Part shown: piece after piece, positions 15,789 to 24,989 of the stretch
How positions within the stretch are numbered: the stretch's first letter is position 1
Layout: every line of letters begins with the position of its first letter
Assembly (NCBI GenBank): GCA_963589425.1
Contig: CAVAKZ010000001.1
Span: 1-64,000 of the forward strand
Direction: 5' to 3'
DNA from: CAKRJP01 sp963589425
GTDB taxonomy: Bacteria > Bacillota > Clostridia > Lachnospirales > Lachnospiraceae
DNA: 64,000 bases
Position numbers and translations under genes: made by a program
Notes under the pieces: model-generated
The model's input: only the letters and a program-made list of their open reading frames with translations
What the model was told of the DNA's origin: nothing
Databases searched by the model: none

Positions 15789-16931
15789 ATGAAACATAAC
15801 AATATGCTTGCAATGATATTGGCCGGCGGTCGCGGAAGCCGATTACACGACTTGACCAGTAAGGTTGCCAAACCCGCTGTTTCATATGGGGGAAAATATC
15901 GCATCATAGACTTTCCCCTCAGCAACTGTGCGAACAGCGGAATCAACATCGTAGGAGTTCTCACTCAATATGAGTCCGTACTGTTAAACAGCTATGTGGC
16001 TGCTGGTGGTCGTTGGGGACTTGACGCCAAAGATAGTGGTGTATTTGTATTACCACCTAGAGAGAAAGCAGATGCAGATTTGGATGTTTACCGCGGAACT
16101 GCAGACGCCATTTCCCAGAACATCGACTTTATCGACTCTTATGACCCAGACTATTTATTAATTCTTTCCGGAGACCACATTTACAAGATGGATTACTCCG
16201 AGATGCTGGAAGATCATAAGAAGAATGGAGCAGATGCTACCATCGCCGTTATTGAAGTTCCTATGAAAGAAGCCAGCCGCTTCGGTATCATGAACACAGA
16301 TACCACCACCGGACAGATTGTTGAATTCGAAGAGAAACCTGAGAATCCCAAAAGCAACTTAGCTTCTATGGGTATTTATATTTTCAGCTGGAAGGTTCTT
16401 CGTAAATATCTGACTGCAGATATGAAGAACGATGCTTCCAACCATGATTTTGGTAAAGATATTATCCCCCAGATGTTAGGGGACGGAAAGTCTCTCTTTG
16501 CCTATAAGTTTAAGGGATACTGGAAGGATGTAGGAACCATCGACTCCCTTTGGGAGGCTAACATGGACCTTTTAGGAAAGAACAATGAGTTAGATCTCAA
16601 CGATTCTTCCTGGAAGATTTATACAGAGGATGTTACCGAACCACCTCATTACATCGGACCTGACGCCACTGTTAACAGTGCTTTTATTACACAGGGTTGT
16701 GTTGTAGAGGGACAGGTAGAACATTCTGTATTATTCACGAATGCCAAGATCGGCAAAGGTGCAAAGGTTATTGATAGCGTGCTAATGCCGGGTGTAGAGG
16801 TTGCAGAGGATGCCACCGTTATCCGTTCACTGGTTGCCAATAACGTCAAGATCGAGAAGGGCGCGAAAGTAGGCAGCGCAGACAGCGAGCACATCGAGCT
16901 CGTTGCGAAACGTGTAAAGGGGGTTGAGTAA
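15789..16931 (+). CDS. glgC: Glucose-1-phosphate adenylyltransferase
   Basis: 380 residues. Makes ADP-glucose from glucose-1-phosphate and ATP, the committed step of glycogen synthesis. N-terminal nucleotidyltransferase motif MILAGGRGSRLHDLTSKVAKPAVSYGGKYRIIDFPLSNC, catalytic ILSGDHIYKMDY, FEEKPENPKS, and a C-terminal left-handed beta-helix (hexapeptide) from about residue 290. RBS AGAGGATC before ATG. glgD follows one base after the stop. Confidence 0.96.
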   Translation: MKHNNMLAMILAGGRGSRLHDLTSKVAKPAVSYGGKYRIIDFPLSNCANSGINIVGVLTQYESVLLNSYVAAGGRWGLDAKDSGVFVLPPREKADADLDVYRGTADAISQNIDFIDSYDPDYLLILSGDHIYKMDYSEMLEDHKKNGADATIAVIEVPMKEASRFGIMNTDTTTGQIVEFEEKPENPKSNLASMGIYIFSWKVLRKYLTADMKNDASNHDFGKDIIPQMLGDGKSLFAYKFKGYWKDVGTIDSLWEANMDLLGKNNELDLNDSSWKIYTEDVTEPPHYIGPDATVNSAFITQGCVVEGQVEHSVLFTNAKIGKGAKVIDSVLMPGVEVAEDATVIRSLVANNVKIEKGAKVGSADSEHIELVAKRVKGVE

Positions 16932-16932
16932 G

Positions 16933-18048
16933 ATGGCTAAAGCTTTTGGTATTATTACGTTTGCAAGATCTAATGTATGGGTAGAGGGACTTCAATCCTA
17001 TCGACCAATTGGAGCATTTTCATTCATGGGAAGATATCGTTGTATCGACTTCCCAATCTCCAACATGACCAACAGCGGAATCGATCAGATTCAGGTATAT
17101 GTAAAGAGTCATCCTCGTTCATTGGTAGAGCATTTGGGAACCGGACGTCACTACAATTTGAATTCAAAACGCGGCAAGCTTCACATCCTGTTCTCTGACA
17201 ATCGCGGAGACCACGATTTTTACAATACAGACATCGCCGCTTTTATGCAAAACTTAGAGCACATCGAGAACAAGAAGGAAGAGTATGTAATCATCTCCTC
17301 CGAGTGTATGGTTTTCACACAGGATTATAAGAAACTTTTAGATACACATATTGAGTCAGGAGCTGACATCACCCTTTTATATCATTCAGTCGACAATGCC
17401 AAGGATGCATATCTTTCTTGCAATATTCTGAACCTGAATAAGCAGAAGGGCGTTGACTCCATCGAGTCTAACAAGGGTAATGCAAAAAACCGCAACATTT
17501 TCATGAACACCTATGTCATGAAGACAGCACTCTTTATCGAGCTGATCAAGCAGGCACAGAAGATTTCTTCTGTATATTCACTGGCTGATATTGTCAACCT
17601 TTCCTGTGCCGATTTAGATGTTCGCGGAGTTGCTCATCGTGGTTATTTTGGAGCGATTACAGATTTCAAGAGCTACTATGTAGCTAACCAGGAACTCTTA
17701 GATTACAAGACAGCCACAAGCCTGCTCTCTAACAGCTGGCCAATTCACACCAGAACCAACGACTCTTGCCCAACCCAGTATTTTGAAACTGCTAAGGTAA
17801 GTTCCTCATTGATTGCCAACGGATGCCTCATCGAAGGAACTGTTGAGAATTCTATCATCGGTCGTGGATGCCAGATCAAGAAAGGTGCTGTTATCAAGAA
17901 CAGTATCGTCCTTCCAGATGTAGTTATCGGAACAGATGTACACTTAGAGAACATCGTTGTAGATAAGCACGCAAGTGTTATTCGTGCAAAAGAATTGATT
18001 GCAGAACCAGAGAATCCGGAATATGTAAAGAGAAACGATAGATTATAA
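16933..18048 (+). CDS. glgD: GlgD, regulatory subunit of ADP-glucose pyrophosphorylase
   Basis: 371 residues from ATG 16933 (AAAGGGGG 9 bp upstream; the TTG three codons earlier is less likely). Homologous to GlgC but lacking its catalytic signatures: the N-terminal loop reads GIITFARSNVWVEGL instead of the GGxGxRL nucleotide loop, and ISSECMVFTQDYKK replaces SGDHIY. Known GlgD proteins form GlgC/GlgD heteromers and modulate activity. C-terminal beta-helix retained. No other glg gene is nearby. Confidence 0.93.
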   Translation: MAKAFGIITFARSNVWVEGLQSYRPIGAFSFMGRYRCIDFPISNMTNSGIDQIQVYVKSHPRSLVEHLGTGRHYNLNSKRGKLHILFSDNRGDHDFYNTDIAAFMQNLEHIENKKEEYVIISSECMVFTQDYKKLLDTHIESGADITLLYHSVDNAKDAYLSCNILNLNKQKGVDSIESNKGNAKNRNIFMNTYVMKTALFIELIKQAQKISSVYSLADIVNLSCADLDVRGVAHRGYFGAITDFKSYYVANQELLDYKTATSLLSNSWPIHTRTNDSCPTQYFETAKVSSSLIANGCLIEGTVENSIIGRGCQIKKGAVIKNSIVLPDVVIGTDVHLENIVVDKHASVIRAKELIAEPENPEYVKRNDRL

Positions 18049-18102
18049 TTCTATCCTTACTATATTTAATTCAGTTGATTTTTCCTACTATTGGGATCCT
18101 CT

Positions 18103-18150
18103 AAAAAAGCCGCACCATGGATTCATAACCACCATGGTGCGGCACTTTTT
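18103..18150. terminator. Bidirectional terminator after glgD
   Basis: Perfect 12-bp stem GCCGCACCATGG (18109-18120) / CCATGGTGCGGC (18132-18143), with A6 before and T6 after. It serves glgD (+) and the UvrA-like gene (-). Confidence 0.93.
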
Positions 18151-18176
18151 TGCAGATATTCCAATAGAATTTTCAT

Positions 18177-20486
18177 TTATAAATATTTCCTTGTAACAGA
18201 AGTCTCACAGGCAAGCAATCCTTTCGGTTCTCCTGCATACAGAAGATCCCCCCCTTCATTTCCACCTCCAGGTCCCAGTTCTATAACATAATCCGCCTCT
18301 TTTAAAATATCCAAATTATGTTCTATAAGATAAAGGGAATTTCCCTGCTCTGTCATCCTGCAAAAAAGTTCCAAAATATTTTGGATGTCTTTCATATGAA
18401 GACCGTCAGTCGGTTCATCCAAAACAAAAACTTCCCCATGGCTGTTTAAATAAGAGGCCAGCTTCATGCGCTGCAATTCCCCTCCAGACAAAGTTGACAT
18501 AGCCTGATTCAAGTGAAGATAGGACAAACCTACAAGGGATAAAGGCTCAAGCATTTTTTCGATTTCCGTTCCCCGAAACCATTCCATGGCTTTCTCAATA
18601 CTAAGATCCATAATCTGGGCAATATTCATTCCATCCACTTCATAGGCCAAGGCCTCCTTGGAATATCGAAGGCCACCACAGGCTTCACAGCTAGTTTCTA
18701 TAGAATCCATAAAGGCCATCTCTGATACAATCACACCCTTACCTCCACAGACCGGGCACTTTCCTTTTCCGTTGAAAGAAAACAAACTGGCAGGAGCCTT
18801 GCATCGTTTTGCATAAATTTTACGAATTTCATCTGCTATCCCCAGATAAGTAGCCGGTGTAGACCGCAGGCTAATCCCAATATTTTTCTGGCTAATATAG
18901 ATTGCTTCCGGATTTCTCACACAAAAGCTTTCCATCAGAGAACTTTTCCCCGATCCAGCCACGCCGGCAATTACTGTCAAAACTCCCTTGGGAAGCTTTA
19001 CATCAATACCCTTTAGATTATGATGGGTTAAATTCTTTAGTTCATACCAACCGCTAGGCTTTCGAACCTCTGTCTTTATTTTAGAGTCGGTACGTTTTCT
19101 CAAATATGCCCCTGTCTGGGTCTGGCTTTTTAACAAGTCCTCATAAGTCCCTTCAAAAAGCACCTGGCCTCCCCCGGCTCCCGGCGCCGTTCCCATATCC
19201 ACAATATGGTCGGCTTCACGAATCATTTCTGCATGGTGTTCCACCATAACCACTGTATTGCCCGCATCCCGTAGCTTTTTCACTGCTGCCAGCATCCGAT
19301 GAATATCATGGCTATGAAGGCCAACACTGGGTTCATCCAAAATATACAAAAGATCCGACAGGGAGGAATTTAAATATTTTGCAATCTTACACCTCTGAGC
19401 TTCCCCTCCCGACAAGGTATGCAGGCCTCTATCCAAAGTCAAATAGTCCAGGCCAATATCGATCAAAGCCTGAATTCTTACAGATAAAGTTCTTTTAATA
19501 TCCTCTGCCAAGGGAGAGTCAATATCCCACAACCATTTAAGGAGTTCAGGCAGAGGCAGTGCCACCACCTGAGCAATATTAAGACCCTTAATTTTACAAG
19601 AACGAACCCTCTCATTTAACCTTGTTCCACCACAATCAGGACAAATGCCCTGATGAGTCATGGGTTCCAGAATATCCTTGTGCAATTTCCCCTCTTCCGA
19701 TTTCAAAACGCTTCGGTACATTCTAGGAACCAGGCCCTCATATTTCGCAGTTTTTGGCCAACCCTCCGGAGGATTTTTTAATCGAATTTGCGGAGAATAC
19801 AAAAAAAGCTCCAACTCTTCTTTGGAATAGTCCTTAATTTTTTTACCTAGGTCAAACAATCCACTTTTGGCATAGCGAATCCATCGCCATTTCCCCGGTT
19901 CAAAGGCTATATATTTAATCACCCCCGGATCATTTAAGCATTTATCAAAATCCACCAGTTTATGGATATCTAACTCCATAATTTCTCCCAGGCCATCACA
20001 CCTTTCACATCTTCCCTGGGGATGATTAAAAGAAAAGGAATCGGAATACCCCACAAAAGGTTCCCCGACTCTGGAAAATAAAAGCCGCAACAAGGTATAT
20101 GTATCTGTATAGGTTCCGACGGTAGAACGTTGATTTGCAGTAGGTTTCTTCTGATCAATAACAATAGCTACCGGAAGATTCTCAATACTCCCCACATGAG
20201 GCCGGCCATATTTAGGCAAATAATTTTGCACAAAACCGGGAAAGGTGTCATTTAACTCCCGCCTTGACTGGGCCGCCACCGTGTCTAACACCATGGATGA
20301 TTTTCCGGAACCGGACACTCCGGTAAATACAGTCAGTTGATATTTGGGTATTCTCAAGGATACGTGTTTTAAATTATTCTCCCAAGCGTCAGTTACTATA
20401 ATGTAAGCTCTATCTCGTTCTTTATCTTTATCTTTGCCTCTATCCATATGCCAATCTTTGTTTCTATCCATATGCCTATCTTTCAT
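18177..20486 (-). CDS. UvrA-like ABC protein lacking the UvrB-binding domain
   Basis: 769 residues against about 940 in UvrA. Two ABC ATPase halves: Walker A GVSGSGKSS (about 55) with LSGGEAQRCKIA and ILDEPSVGLHSHD; second Walker A GVAGSGKSS with LSGGELQRMKLA and VLDEPTDGLHMKD. Zinc-module cysteines are present (CERCDGLG, CPDCGG, CPVCGGKG, CEACGG). The sequence runs straight from NQRSTVGTYT to the GRCERC module, so the UvrB-binding insert is missing, as in UvrA2/DrrC-type proteins linked to drug or DNA-damage tolerance. The N-terminus has an in-frame 24-bp duplication and a weak RBS, so the start is uncertain. Confidence 0.85.
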   Translation of the reverse strand: MKDRHMDRNKDWHMDRGKDKDKERDRAYIIVTDAWENNLKHVSLRIPKYQLTVFTGVSGSGKSSMVLDTVAAQSRRELNDTFPGFVQNYLPKYGRPHVGSIENLPVAIVIDQKKPTANQRSTVGTYTDTYTLLRLLFSRVGEPFVGYSDSFSFNHPQGRCERCDGLGEIMELDIHKLVDFDKCLNDPGVIKYIAFEPGKWRWIRYAKSGLFDLGKKIKDYSKEELELFLYSPQIRLKNPPEGWPKTAKYEGLVPRMYRSVLKSEEGKLHKDILEPMTHQGICPDCGGTRLNERVRSCKIKGLNIAQVVALPLPELLKWLWDIDSPLAEDIKRTLSVRIQALIDIGLDYLTLDRGLHTLSGGEAQRCKIAKYLNSSLSDLLYILDEPSVGLHSHDIHRMLAAVKKLRDAGNTVVMVEHHAEMIREADHIVDMGTAPGAGGGQVLFEGTYEDLLKSQTQTGAYLRKRTDSKIKTEVRKPSGWYELKNLTHHNLKGIDVKLPKGVLTVIAGVAGSGKSSLMESFCVRNPEAIYISQKNIGISLRSTPATYLGIADEIRKIYAKRCKAPASLFSFNGKGKCPVCGGKGVIVSEMAFMDSIETSCEACGGLRYSKEALAYEVDGMNIAQIMDLSIEKAMEWFRGTEIEKMLEPLSLVGLSYLHLNQAMSTLSGGELQRMKLASYLNSHGEVFVLDEPTDGLHMKDIQNILELFCRMTEQGNSLYLIEHNLDILKEADYVIELGPGGGNEGGDLLYAGEPKGLLACETSVTRKYL
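20436..20483. repeat. In-frame 24-bp tandem duplication in the UvrA-like gene
   Basis: Copies 20436-20459 and 20460-20483 encode KDRHMDRN and KDWHMDRG. They produce the unusual Asp/Lys/Arg-rich N-terminus ahead of the first ATPase domain. Confidence 0.85.
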
Positions 20487-20521
20487 CTTAAATCTTTTTA
20501 CGAACCTTCAAAATCCTAGAC

Positions 20522-21199
20522 TTATCTTGGCCGTATGCGAATCACGATCTCCTCATTTTCATTATAGCCATCCAGCTCCTTCACCACAGATGTAGTGACG
20601 CTCCGCACCATCCGCTTCACAAAAGGCACCATAGCAAGATCTTTACCCCCCACCATCACCTGAACATCGCCTCCTCGAAGCACACAGTCCTCAATGGTAG
20701 CCTCTCCTCTGATAATCCGCTTAGTTAATCCCCTGCAATCTGTTCCACAGGCCATGCAATGCTCCTTAGAATAGTTGGGCATACGCTCCGGAACATTTTT
20801 TTCTAGATAATCAACTAATTCTCCTATTAATGTAAATGCATTGATGATAGGAAGACCCTCGAATTCCGCTGGCATCATAAATTCTTCCGCAAAAGATCCA
20901 CTAATCACCATAGTAAGATCCGTTCTGCCCTGGCGGATTTCCTCTGTATCTGCTGCGGTTAATACATGAGGGCAGTTTACCTTGCATCGTCCTTTAATCA
21001 CCAAATAGTCCTTCTTATAGAAGTCCAGCATCCTGTCTATTTCGGAAGAATTGCTTCCTGTTTTTGATACAAACTCTCGGTAGTCTTCCTCCGATACCAC
21101 AGCAACACTGTAGCCTCTGCGCTCCAACTCCTCAGCGATCCGAGTACCTACAGAATGATATTCTTCTGAATTTTTTCCTAAAATATTAAATATTTTCAT
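20522..21199 (-). CDS. MobB-like protein with Cys cluster, function unknown
   Basis: 225 residues. The N-terminus (MKIFNILGKNSEEYHSVGTRIAEELERRGYSVAVV) resembles molybdopterin-guanine dinucleotide biosynthesis protein B, but no P-loop is visible (GKNSEEYHS). A central HCMACGTDCRGLTKRIIRGEATIEDC segment gives four closely spaced Cys that could bind a metal or Fe-S cluster, with two more Cys near residue 75 (CKVNC). The C-terminus (PFVKRMVRSVTTSVVKEL) is helical. Lies between rsmI and the UvrA-like gene in one likely operon. Assignment is by resemblance only. Confidence 0.5.
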   Translation of the reverse strand: MKIFNILGKNSEEYHSVGTRIAEELERRGYSVAVVSEEDYREFVSKTGSNSSEIDRMLDFYKKDYLVIKGRCKVNCPHVLTAADTEEIRQGRTDLTMVISGSFAEEFMMPAEFEGLPIINAFTLIGELVDYLEKNVPERMPNYSKEHCMACGTDCRGLTKRIIRGEATIEDCVLRGGDVQVMVGGKDLAMVPFVKRMVRSVTTSVVKELDGYNENEEIVIRIRPR

Positions 21200-21248
21200 C
21201 TCTCTTCACCTTGCCAAACTTCCTACTAATTTTCTTAATCCAGCATCT

Positions 21249-22085
21249 CTACAATAGCGCCTGATAAATGTCCCTCTTGCCAACCCCTCGGTCCTTGGCC
21301 ACTTGTTTCATAGCGCTTTTCTTATCCATTCCCTGGGTCAAATAAAGCTCCATATGGTCCTCAATGGTAAGATCTTCCCATTTAGCCTTTTCCTCTTCTT
21401 CTATTTCCTGACGATTGCGCCCCTCAATCACGATAACGCACTCCCCTTTTGGAGCCTCATCCTTGTAATATTCCACGGCTTCTGCAAACGTAGCCCTAAA
21501 AAAGGTCTCATGTTTCTTTGTAAGCTCTCTGCAGATACTTATATTGCGATCTCCAAGAGTTTCCAAAAGTAATTCCAGGGTTCGTATCAACCGATGAGGC
21601 GCCTCGTACATCACAATGGTTCTCGTCTCATTTTTCATTTCCTCAAGAACCGCCGCCCGTTCCTTCTTGTCCGTAGGGAGAAAGGCCTCAAAGGCAAACC
21701 TTCTGCTACTTAATCCAGAAGCTGTAAGTGCTACAATACAGGCTGCCGCTCCCGGAACCGCCGTCACAACAATTCCCGCCTCGCGGCACATTTTCACCAA
21801 TTCCTCTCCCGGATCGGAAATCCCCGGAGTTCCCGCATCGGTAATCAAGGCAATGTTCATGCCCTCCAAAAGCTTATCCACCAGTTTATGGCCTTTTTCT
21901 ATCTTGTTATACTCGTGATAGCTAGTCATGGGAGTTTTGATTTCAAAGTGATTCAAAAGCTTGATACTGTTTCTCGTATCCTCCGCCGCTATAAGGTCAA
22001 CCTCTTTTAATATTCGAACAGCCCGAAAGGTCATATCCTCCAGATTCCCAATGGGAGTCGCGCATAAAAATAAAGTTCCAGGCAT
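21249..22085 (-). CDS. rsmI: 16S rRNA (cytidine1402-2'-O)-methyltransferase RsmI
   Basis: 278 residues from the ATG giving MPGTLFLCATPIGNLEDMTFR, which has AGGAGGAGAC upstream; a start ten codons earlier lacks one. SAM-dependent methylation of 16S C1402. Motifs: DLIAAEDTRNSIKLL, LITDAGTPGISDPGEEL, AVPGAAACIVALTASGL, MYEAPHRLIRTL. In Bacillus rsmI (yabC) ends the yaaO-holB-yaaT-yabB cluster. Here it sits nearby but is separated from that cluster by the OTC and FNT genes. Confidence 0.96.
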   Translation of the reverse strand: MPGTLFLCATPIGNLEDMTFRAVRILKEVDLIAAEDTRNSIKLLNHFEIKTPMTSYHEYNKIEKGHKLVDKLLEGMNIALITDAGTPGISDPGEELVKMCREAGIVVTAVPGAAACIVALTASGLSSRRFAFEAFLPTDKKERAAVLEEMKNETRTIVMYEAPHRLIRTLELLLETLGDRNISICRELTKKHETFFRATFAEAVEYYKDEAPKGECVIVIEGRNRQEIEEEEKAKWEDLTIEDHMELYLTQGMDKKSAMKQVAKDRGVGKRDIYQALL

Positions 22086-22135
22086 GTTTGTCTCCTCCTG
22101 ATATAAAATAGGCAAGCGCCTTAGTTTTCATATTC

Positions 22136-23128
22136 TTAGCATAAGGTTCCGTAGATTACTGCCTTAATGGTATGCATACGATTTTCAGCTTCGTCAAATA
22201 CCACAGACTGGGCAGATTCAAATACCTCATCAGTTACTTCCATTTCATCGATGCCAAACTTCTCAGCAATCTGTGCCCCAATAGTAGTTTTGGTATCATG
22301 GAAAGATGGCAGACAATGCATGAAAATTGCATTCTCATCTGCATTTTCCATTACTTTCTTATTTACCTGATAAGGAGTCAGAAGTTTGATACGGGTCTCC
22401 CACACCTCGTCAGGCTCTCCCATGGATACCCAGATATCTGTGTAAATAACATTGGCTCCCTTGGTTCCTTCTTCTACATCTTCTGTCAAAGTTATCGTAC
22501 TTCCATGCTCCGCTGCAATAGCCTTACAGGTTGCTACTAAATCATCTGCCGGGAACAACTCCTTAGGCGCGCAGGCAGTGAAATGAATTCCCATCTTCGC
22601 GCAGGCTACCATAAGAGAATTTCCCATATTGTTGCGGGCATCCCCCATATAAGTAAAATGAAGTCCTTTTAGATATCCAAACTTCTCTTCCATGGTCAAG
22701 AGATCTGCCAGCATCTGAGTCGGATGGAATTCATCTGTCAGTCCATTCCATACCGGCACTCCTGCGTAATCCGCCAAAGTCTGTACCAATTCCTGACTGA
22801 ATCCACGATATTCAATACCGTCATACATTCTTCCAAGAACTCTTGCTGTGTCGGCAATACTTTCCTTCTTTCCCATCTGAGAACTTCCCGGATCCAGATA
22901 AGTTACTCCCAAACCCAAATCATGTCCTGCCACCTCAAAGGAACATCGGGTACGGGTGGAAGTTTTTTCAAACAAAAGTACAATATTCTTGCCCTCAAGA
23001 TATTTATGAGGAGTCCCGTTTCTCTTCATATTCTTGAATTCCTTAGAAAGATCCAAAAGATAGCGAATCTCTTCCGGTGTATAATCTAATAATTTCAAAA
23101 AATGTCTTCCTCTTATATTTACTGGCAT
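22136..23128 (-). CDS. argF: Ornithine carbamoyltransferase
   Basis: 330 residues. Converts ornithine plus carbamoyl phosphate to citrulline. Signature sequences are FEKTSTRTRCSFEVA (carbamoyl-phosphate site), HPTQMLADLLTM, NNMGNSLM, and HCLPSFHD (usual HCLPAFHD; the Ser is a conservative change). No arcA, arcC or other arg gene is adjacent, so an anabolic or catabolic role cannot be decided. The -10-like TATAAT upstream is flanked by an ATTGTAT/ATACAAT dyad (23163-23196), a possible ArgR-type site, but weak. Confidence 0.95.
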   Translation of the reverse strand: MPVNIRGRHFLKLLDYTPEEIRYLLDLSKEFKNMKRNGTPHKYLEGKNIVLLFEKTSTRTRCSFEVAGHDLGLGVTYLDPGSSQMGKKESIADTARVLGRMYDGIEYRGFSQELVQTLADYAGVPVWNGLTDEFHPTQMLADLLTMEEKFGYLKGLHFTYMGDARNNMGNSLMVACAKMGIHFTACAPKELFPADDLVATCKAIAAEHGSTITLTEDVEEGTKGANVIYTDIWVSMGEPDEVWETRIKLLTPYQVNKKVMENADENAIFMHCLPSFHDTKTTIGAQIAEKFGIDEMEVTDEVFESAQSVVFDEAENRMHTIKAVIYGTLC

Positions 23129-23319
23129 AACGTTTCTCCTTTTTACAATATATTTCTATTAGATTGTATTATTTATTATAACACGTTCTATACAATTGTG
23201 CCTCTTTGGCCACTTGTATTATTTTACATACATCTCTGATTTTGATAAATTTTTGGCATACTTTTCTCCAAAAGCCTGTATAATAACCTTGGTCAAAACA
23301 AAACAGGAGGAAATTACTC

Positions 23320-24147
23320 ATGAATTTATTTACTCCCGCCGAGGTAGCAAAGAATTATGTCGCCATCGGTAAAGGAAAAGTTAATATTCCAATCGTAAAA
23401 CTTATTGTGCTGGGCATTATGGCCGGTGCTTTCGTGGCTTTAGGCGGTGTTTCATCCACTGCAGTGGCCGTATCCCTATCAGAAGCTTCTTTTGGTAAAT
23501 TTCTCGGCGCCTGCATTTTCCCAGGCGGCCTTACCATGGTACTCTTAGCCGGAAGTGAGCTTTTTACTGGAAACGCACTACTTGTAATTCCTTTACTAGA
23601 AAAAGAGGTAAAGCTAGGCGGAGTTTTTAAAAACTGGGTATTTGTATATATCGGCAACTTTATCGGAAGCATCTTAGTAGCTAGCGCCATTGTATTTTCC
23701 CACCAGGTCGGAATGTTTGACAATGGTCTGGCAGTTTCTATTATTTCCACTGCTGCCACAAAATGTTCCCTAAGTTTCAGCGATGCCTTCATTCGAGGAA
23801 TCATGTGCAACTTTCTAGTATGTATTGCCGTATGGATTTCCTTTGCAGCAAAGGATGTGGCTAACAAGATCATCGGATTATTCTTCCCGATCCTGATTTT
23901 TGTCATCTGTGGTTTCGAACACTGCGTAGCCAATATGTATTATATCAGCGCAGGTCTCTTGGCCAAAAGCAATCCCGTCTACCTGGAAGCCGCTAAGGCC
24001 GCAGGCATCAACCTGGATGCTCTTAGTTTAAAAGCTTTTTTGATAGACAACATGGTTCCCGTTACCCTTGGAAATATAGCCGGAGGCCTCTTTGTGGGCT
24101 GCATTTACTGGTATCTATACCTAAAAAAAACAGCTAAGAACAATTAA
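23320..24147 (+). CDS. Formate/nitrite transporter (FNT) family channel
   Basis: 275 residues with six predicted membrane helices. Family motifs include FLGACIFPGGLTMVLLAGSELFTGN, NFLVCIAVWISFAAKD and GFEHCVANMYYI, whose His matches the pore His of FocA. Pentameric anion channels for formate, nitrite or hydrosulfide; formate fits a fermentative anaerobe but is inferred. AGGAGG lies 8 bp before ATG. TATAAT at 23279-23284 has a poor -35. Monocistronic, with its own terminator. Confidence 0.92.
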   Translation: MNLFTPAEVAKNYVAIGKGKVNIPIVKLIVLGIMAGAFVALGGVSSTAVAVSLSEASFGKFLGACIFPGGLTMVLLAGSELFTGNALLVIPLLEKEVKLGGVFKNWVFVYIGNFIGSILVASAIVFSHQVGMFDNGLAVSIISTAATKCSLSFSDAFIRGIMCNFLVCIAVWISFAAKDVANKIIGLFFPILIFVICGFEHCVANMYYISAGLLAKSNPVYLEAAKAAGINLDALSLKAFLIDNMVPVTLGNIAGGLFVGCIYWYLYLKKTAKNN

Positions 24148-24154
24148 AGACTAC

Positions 24155-24191
24155 AAAAGGAACTGAGCCTCCAAAAGACCCAGTTCCTTTT
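24155..24191. terminator. Bidirectional terminator after the FNT gene
   Basis: Perfect 11-bp stem AAAAGGAACTG (24155-24165) / CAGTTCCTTTT (24181-24191), A-rich before and T-rich after. Serves the FNT gene (+) and trmN6 (-), whose stop codon it touches. Confidence 0.9.
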
Positions 24192-24937
24192 TATTTTACG
24201 TTATCAGTATAAATCTTCAAAACATCTTCCGTATATTCCCCCGGTTTTTTATAGATAATAAGGGGAGCCTCCACCTTCATCCTAGGCCTTCCATCTTTCA
24301 TGCCCTCAACAAGAACCATATTGGGTTCTTTATCCACAAAAGGATGGACTAAGCGCATGCGTTTAGGTTCCAGCCTATATTCTGACATCTTTCTTAAAAT
24401 CTCCGGAAGTCTAAAGGGCCGATGTACCATGTAAAACCGTCCCTTTGACCCTAGCAATCTGGAACTTTCTCTAAGCAGATCATCTAGGGTACACAAGGCT
24501 TCATGCCTGGCTATATACATAGCCTGATTATCATTTTTTAGCCCGTGTTCTGCAATCATGTAAGGAGGATTGCTTGTGATAACGTCAAAGGAGGCCGGTC
24601 CAAAAATTTTCGACGCTTCTTTTATGTCCCCCTCAATAATATCTATTTTTTTCTCCAGGTGATTAAAGCTTACACTTCTTTTGGCCATATCGGCGCTTTC
24701 CGCCTGAATCTCTAATCCCGTATAGTGGTCTCCGGGATATTTTGCCTCCAACAAAATAGGAAGGACTCCTGTACCGGTTCCAAGATCCAGCACACGCTCC
24801 CCCCTCTTTACATTAGCAAAGCCAGATAGCAAGACTGCGTCCATGCCAAAACAAAACCTGGAGGGACTCTGGATGATCTGATAGCCTTTAATCTGCAAAT
24901 CATCTAACCGCTCCGTAGGTTTCACTTCTATTCCCAT
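24191..24937 (-). CDS. TrmN6/YabB-type tRNA (adenine-N6) methyltransferase
   Basis: 248 residues. SAM-binding motif VLDLGTGTGVLPILLEAKYP, acidic loop GLEIQAESADMAKRS, and catalytic NPPYM typical of N6-adenine methyltransferases. Equivalent of B. subtilis YabB, placed after ricT as here. Target by homology is A37 of a tRNA; unproven in this group. The tail (about residues 190-248) is conserved in the family. Confidence 0.88.
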   Translation of the reverse strand: MGIEVKPTERLDDLQIKGYQIIQSPSRFCFGMDAVLLSGFANVKRGERVLDLGTGTGVLPILLEAKYPGDHYTGLEIQAESADMAKRSVSFNHLEKKIDIIEGDIKEASKIFGPASFDVITSNPPYMIAEHGLKNDNQAMYIARHEALCTLDDLLRESSRLLGSKGRFYMVHRPFRLPEILRKMSEYRLEPKRMRLVHPFVDKEPNMVLVEGMKDGRPRMKVEAPLIIYKKPGEYTEDVLKIYTDNVK

Positions 24938-24989
24938 AAATAAATCCTCATTCTTTTACCGGGACATCTCATCCGGCAAAAGCAGACTT

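Noticed and set aside
23129..23319. ArgR box controlling ornithine carbamoyltransferase
   Set aside because: The ATTGTAT/ATACAAT dyad is too widely spaced and does not fit the known 18-bp ARG box.
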